A stretch of DNA of 64,000 nucleotides, taken from Echinococcus granulosus. Taxonomy: Eukaryota > Platyhelminthes > Cestoda > Cyclophyllidea > Taeniidae. The position numbers were made by a program, and so were the translations under genes. Location of the stretch: the NCBI RefSeq assembly GCF_000524195.1, contig NW_020170425.1, positions 386,163 through 450,162 of the forward strand, read 5' to 3'. Positions 58,401 through 64,000 of the stretch are shown in pieces. The notes beneath the pieces are model-generated. The model made no database searches, was not told where the DNA came from, and saw nothing but the letters and a program-made list of their open reading frames with translations. The first letter of the stretch is position 1, and every line of letters starts with the position of its first letter.

Positions 58401-61400
58401 GTTTTAAAAGTTGATGACTAAGAAAAAGAATTCCTCCCATTAGCTGACTATTTCGTAAAAGGGAGTTTTGTACGGTTATTTTTCAATTATTTCCAAGTGT
58501 TCCTCCACGCGAACGTCATTTTTCATAAGATGTTCTCTCAAATTGCGTTGCCAGTGGGGTGAAACCAACTTCACCAACTGGTTTCTTCATATGTATTGCA
58601 AGGATTTCAATTGTGGGGTCCTGAGTCACCTTTGAAGTTGTAAGAAGTCGCGTTAGTACGGAAGGGCCGAAAGGCGAAAGGCCTGGGCAGAGGGCCATAT
58701 CACGGAGCAGAAGTGCAGCCTCTGGAGTCCGAAGTGACCGTATTGTTAAACATGCAGTTAAGTCGAGTTTCAAATCACTACACAAGTGAGCTTTTATTAA
58801 ATCATGACATAACTAAATATGCTTTTCAAAACTTCACTCCATTGCCCCCTTGCCGTAAAATTGGAATTTGTGCAGTGAAGAAAAAACCCGATATATCTTC
58901 ACCTCTGGAGATTTCATTGGTATAAACAGATGAATTAGGAGACCTCAAACCATTTTTATGAACCTGTTACCCATCCTACCAAGTAATCGCCTGAAAATCC
59001 CAAGAAGACATTTCTTTGTAATATCCATAGTTATGTGTTCAGTTTAAAACGAAACGCTGTAGACTGTGAGTATATGATTTAGGGACTGTTTTAAAAGGTA
59101 TCGGAAGCAATTCATGTAATAATAATGCGATTCATTTTAATTTATTGCTCCGCTCAGTTACCTTCTCCAGCCGAGCACAAGCGCGTTGGTCATCTTATGT
59201 GTACGCACATTCTGCCCTTCTTTTTTGAGACTTCCGGTCTAAGCTGTCGGCTTTGTCTTCGGGCATGGGTGAAATTGCTCGTGAAAATATTAAGCCAGAG
59301 CCACTTCACTTTCTTATTTGGCTGGGGCGGAGCAATTTCCCAAAGGGCGCATGCAGTGATTGACCTCGAAATAAGATTTCATGCCTTAGTAACGCACTGC
59401 TAACAATGCGTGGAGCATTTACTGCTTTGTGGTTTATGTATGAACAACGTTTGCTTCAATCTTTGAATTTCCTTTGCATTCAGCGCAGATTATTGTAGCT
59501 AAAACTGATAATATGGATTCAATATTTACCTATATTTCGAGCTGAGTAGGGAAATTATTATTATTTTTGCCTACTGGTAATCTACTTTTCATCTCAAAAA
59601 TTTATGTGGAAAAGGATAAAAGTTTTTGAAACAAGCTGAGGTCATTCATCTGAAAATAGAAATTTTCCATTCACTTGATGCAGAGCATTTTCTTTGGTAT
59701 TTTAATGATATTTACCTCCAGATTGCATTGAAGACTTACGCTAAAACCGGTGTCCCTCTCCGTAGTTCACACCTAATAAGTATGTCTTAATTTATATCAT
59801 AGTATCTCAATTAATTTTAAGTCATCAATTAAATGCATCTAATTTTAAACTTCGGTTCATTGTCGAGTTATTTTTTTCTGAAGGCGTGGAAGTAAAGTTT
59901 AACAGATGAATGTTATGCAACCGCTAGGATTTTCTCACATTACCCTAACAGCAATAAAGAGGAGGAAGTCAAGGTCTTTGGGGCCGATTTAAATTTCAGC
60001 GAGGCATGGAAGTTTGGACGTGTAACTGTCATTGACCTCAATCTAGAGGAAAGGGGTGGTCATAACAGGCTAATTAGTGGGACATCGGGTGTACAGATAG
60101 CCTGTTTCAGGGTGGGTCATTTACCAGCTGACCACAAGCGTTTTCCCCGTCCTCGAGGTTGTGGTTCAGGCGACTTCCCCGCGGCAATAATACCTCTTTC
60201 AGAATCCGGTGCCAACCCTCAGAAATACCATTTACTGTCCTCTTCTTTTTCTATTCGTACAGAAGTGACCACTCTCGTCAATGTTTAGTGTAAGATTAAA
60301 TGGAGCTTTTGGGTGTGTTAAAATAAGATCACCTCCATTATTTTAAAGTGGACAATTTATTGTTAACAGTGCCTCTCAAGTGTATGCAAGCGAAAGCCGT
60401 TTAGTGCATGTAAACGTAGTAGGTTTTTTTCGTAATAGTGATTTAATTTTCTCCTAGGGGTCATATGAAATAAATTTACTCCCATTTCCTAATCTTCCCA
60501 AAGTAAAAATACTTTATAATCTGGACTTTTTTCAAGAATAGAAAATTATGAAAATGATATTTCATCGGATAAGCAGATAAAAGATTGAACTAGGAGGAAA
60601 TTATAAGAGCCATAGCAATCGAGAGACACGTATCTGTTTATGTTGCTTCATTTGCCAAATTAGTTTGCAATTGGCAAGTCCGGTTTCACGCTCAGATGAA
60701 ATTAAACTGATCAAATGATTATACTATTAACAGGAATAAGTTAAAGTAATCTTAAATAAATAAAAGTAGTACTACTTCCCTACCAATTTAAGCCAATTCT
60801 CTAAATGTTTGTATGGATGTTGAAATCTCTGAAATAAGTGGAATTGAATATCATTACGTTGGACATGGACTCAACAAACACAACACTTGAATTTACATTT
60901 TCAAAAGCCACTCACAAAAACATTTTTCAGTAATGAAAACCAGCTTTGAAATCGTTTTAATAAATGCTTTTGAAGTAAGTAAAGAAGACTCTGTGCATGC
61001 AAAGAATTGGAGGATGCATCAGTTTGCCTTCGTCCACAAAGTCAGTACCTTCGATATTTACACAAAATATTAAAACTTTCCTTGACACCGTGCAGTGGTT
61101 TGAACACTTGAGATTGCTTCTGACCGTGGCCCGCAATTCGCACTTAAAAATTCGGATTCGGTTATATTGGTAGTTATCGCCAAATAACAAATTGTCATTG
61201 AATAAAAACATTGCAATATTAATGCATTTTGTAGAAATCATCAAAAGGAGCTAATCAACGCTATTCTAATCATTTGACTACAAAAACATTTCGTTTAAGT
61301 TTAAAAAATTAAGGGTCTTTGAGATCTGAGCTTTCGAATTAGTTAATTGACAGAACCTTGGCTAATCGTAAACAAATCAAATAGAAATAATGAATATAAA

Positions 61401-64000
61401 GTGCGAGCAAGCGGTATTGTTAAAATTTAATGCCAACTTTAATAGCTTCCATGACCAATTGGCGAAAAACTCAACTCTGTAATAAGCACTTTATGCAGCG
61501 TAAAATGGACAAAATTGTACTTATTTAAGTGGTATCATTGCGTAAATTGCTTTAGCGCTAGCAGTTAGGAGGTATGGACAAAGTTAACCTTTGTCTAGCA
61601 GGAAGTCACACAACAAAGCACTGACGTGAAGATTGCTAACTGGTTCATATACTATAAAAACACTAGTTGCAATCTTGTCAATGATATTTCGTACAGAAGC
61701 ATTTTTAAGAACATCTTATTACCTTTTCTGATTTGGATGCAATGAGGGCAGTAGTTCGCTTAGATTCCATCAATTTTTTGCGCATTTACACCTTACAGAA
61801 TTATATCAGATCAGCACGAGGCACAACTACCATCAGGTTCAATTTTTCAATACTGTCACTTTGTGCTGATGAGAGGAAAGGTGAAAAGGTTTTCTTTGAG
61901 ACTGTGCAATAACAGGTTTCACATTAATCGCTTAAGTACACACAATCTATAACGTAGAATAAAGCAATGTGTCGTCGTGAGGACGGATGTTGGACACTAT
62001 GCTATACAATTGAGATATTTGCTTTCATCCACCCAAACAAACCTAAATTCATTTATGCACATTCATATTTTGATGAGCAATTTCCGCAGACAATTTCAGC
62101 TTTTTAGCTTTGTAAATAACATAAATGTGTATCTTAAAACAAACTGACTTTCTACCCGTGCATTTTGCATACATCCCTGGAGAGTCTGCACAAACGTCAA
62201 AACTTTGAACTTGTACATATCGAAACAGTTATAGCCTGTATTTCAAAGACCTGTGATAATTAATCAGCTAAACAAAGCTATACAAAATGCCTAGACGCAA
62301 TTGCCATTTTTGGATTGTTGGGCCCCCAAAAGCAAATGCAATCTTCCTGGCGAAAGCGACCTCCCAAATCATTAATCTTGTCCTTAGCATCTTCAAAGGA
62401 GTTTAAAAAATAATTGCTCCCTTATGATAACAAAGATTAAGCTAGGCTCTATGTTGCAAAACGGAGTAGAAATAACTCGTCGGGAAAAACTCTATAGATA
62501 TGTGCAAACGCCCCAAACACTTATAAGATTTAACTGCGCTTTGAAAATCAAAAACTATGAGTGTTAAATAAGACAAGATATTTTTAAGAAACAAATAAAA
62601 AAGCCACTTAAACGCATCTATTTTTTAGTTGAGCCGGGGTACCAGTGGCGAATTTTTCTATGTGGTGGTTCTTTGAAACGAATCCAGTAATATAGAGAAA
62701 GAGGTTCAAAAACCGGCATTGATAAATGACCCTAGTTTCGTTCCGTGTGCTTTAAGAAGTCTTGAAAAAGCACTGTAAAGCATTTTGTTATGCTAAATGG
62801 TGACAAATACCAAAGACCCTTAGTTGTCTCTTCCCGATTTAATCCATTATCCGCAGTTGCTACATGTCTCAGGAATCGCACTAGATAACTACCACTACAC
62901 AATATTAAGGACTATCTTTATGAAGTCTCGTTTCCCCTCTTTTTGCAAGCAATTTTTTGCAATTTGCTTTGTAGATATACCAATGTAAGAAATATTTGAA
63001 GATTCCATTGTCTCCCACCGGCAGTATTGGGCTGTATTTAAAACGGAGCGTTGTTTTTTCATAATTAAAAATCTACTATTCATTTGATACCTTAAGCACG
63101 TTTATAAGTCATTGTTTACGGAGCTGGAATTGTTTTAATCAATGGTAGGTGATGTAGCTTCAGCGGGTTGACCAGTATGCAACTTGGACTTCACCCTTAA
63201 ACAAAATTCAGTAATGCTGTTTTGTGGTGAGCGCAAAGGTGAGTCAGACCTACTCAGCGTCCTGATATTTATGGTGGGCGTTAACCTGAGATTTGTCGAA
63301 GCAAGGTAGGTTGCTGTTGCCCGTCTCCACCCACCGGCGTTCCACTCGCAATGACACAGAAATGCTTTTGACTTTTTATGTCAGTTATCGAGGTGTGGTG
63401 ATGTTTTTCGGTTCACGCGGCCAACTGGGTCCTAGTAATTAGCCACGCTATATGACGAGGTTAATGATGGCAGTAACCAAACAGGAGCATTCGCACATCA
63501 TAGTGTAACGTTCAAGAAGTATTTTGCTAAAAACAAATCGGTTTAGGTGATAAACATTTTGAAAGAGCCTAGGCTGCTAAAATGAGGATTATCGATAATA
63601 AAGCATACGCTCCCACTTTCGAGCTTGCTAAATACAAATGAGTATTCTGGTTCGGGAACTGATCAAATAGTGTATAAATTGGAGAGAAATTCAGTTTTGT
63701 TCACTTTCACAAAAAAGTGTCACCGAATGGGTCTCGTCATAGCCAAAAAAACATCCGCATTGCGTTAACCATAACTGTTTGGCTGGTTTTTAGTACTATA
63801 CTTTAGGGAGTACTAAATAGTTAAATTAATTTTACTGAAAATTTCTGGGGATTGACCACATATAAAATGTGTAAGATCAAGTTGTTAACTAGGTGCAAGT
63901 CTTCTTGCTATGAAAACGGTTGTTTGCACCTTGCAAAACTCAAAGTCGCAAATTCGCCAATCTGCCATAAAATTGCATCACAGCCTAATAGAGCACTAGA
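55451..64000. other. Long intergenic stretch, no supportable gene
   Basis: AT-rich sequence with scattered chance frames on both strands. G+C-richer islands lie at about 57570-57780, 58516-58760 (minus frame containing TPEAALLLRDMALC, ending at a donor-like AAG|gtgact), 59950-60230 and 63140-63400. The last includes a strong donor consensus AAAG|gtgagt at 63239-63240 after a short ATG frame, possibly a first exon of a gene beyond the window. None shows a recognisable domain, and I saw no reverse transcriptase or transposase motif. Confidence 0.3.

Overview
This window is eukaryotic, multi-intron DNA of about 40% G+C, most likely from a flatworm and perhaps a tapeworm. That reading rests on introns as short as 31 to 38 nt mixed with kilobase introns, on acceptor-like sites just upstream of several start codons (as expected for spliced-leader trans-splicing), and on the divergence of otherwise metazoan proteins. 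The species is inference; no ribosomal or mitochondrial marker is present. Two runs of exactly 100 N are scaffold gaps.

Layout. Positions 1-20,217 hold two minus-strand genes that are hard to see because their exons are short: a two-exon PET100-like cytochrome-oxidase assembly factor (5910-10479) and an eight-exon, 274-residue protein I cannot identify (13324-20217). A 1.3 kb head-to-head spacer follows. Three plus-strand genes come next, each with consistent reading phase through every splice: a 16-exon BAZ1-family chromatin-remodelling subunit closest to BAZ1B/WSTF (21522-29158), a nine-exon p70 S6 kinase (35570-40815) and a 15-exon BRE1/RNF20-RNF40 H2B ubiquitin ligase (41802-53918). Between the remodeller and the kinase lies a decayed FBXW7 (Cdc4/archipelago) F-box/WD40 copy that keeps pieces of exon structure but carries stops, frameshifts and a missing blade (about 31.88-34.05 kb). 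Right of 53,918 I see only a weak minus-strand candidate (54547-55450) and about 8.5 kb with no supportable gene.

Function. BAZ1B-like and BRE1 both act on chromatin and S6K acts in TOR-dependent growth control, but nothing shows co-regulation; their adjacency may be chance. I saw no reverse transcriptase, transposase, CRISPR, tRNA or rRNA. The least expected items are the FBXW7 relic and the unidentified 274-residue gene. Exon coordinates were read by eye from splice consensus and phase, with no transcript evidence.
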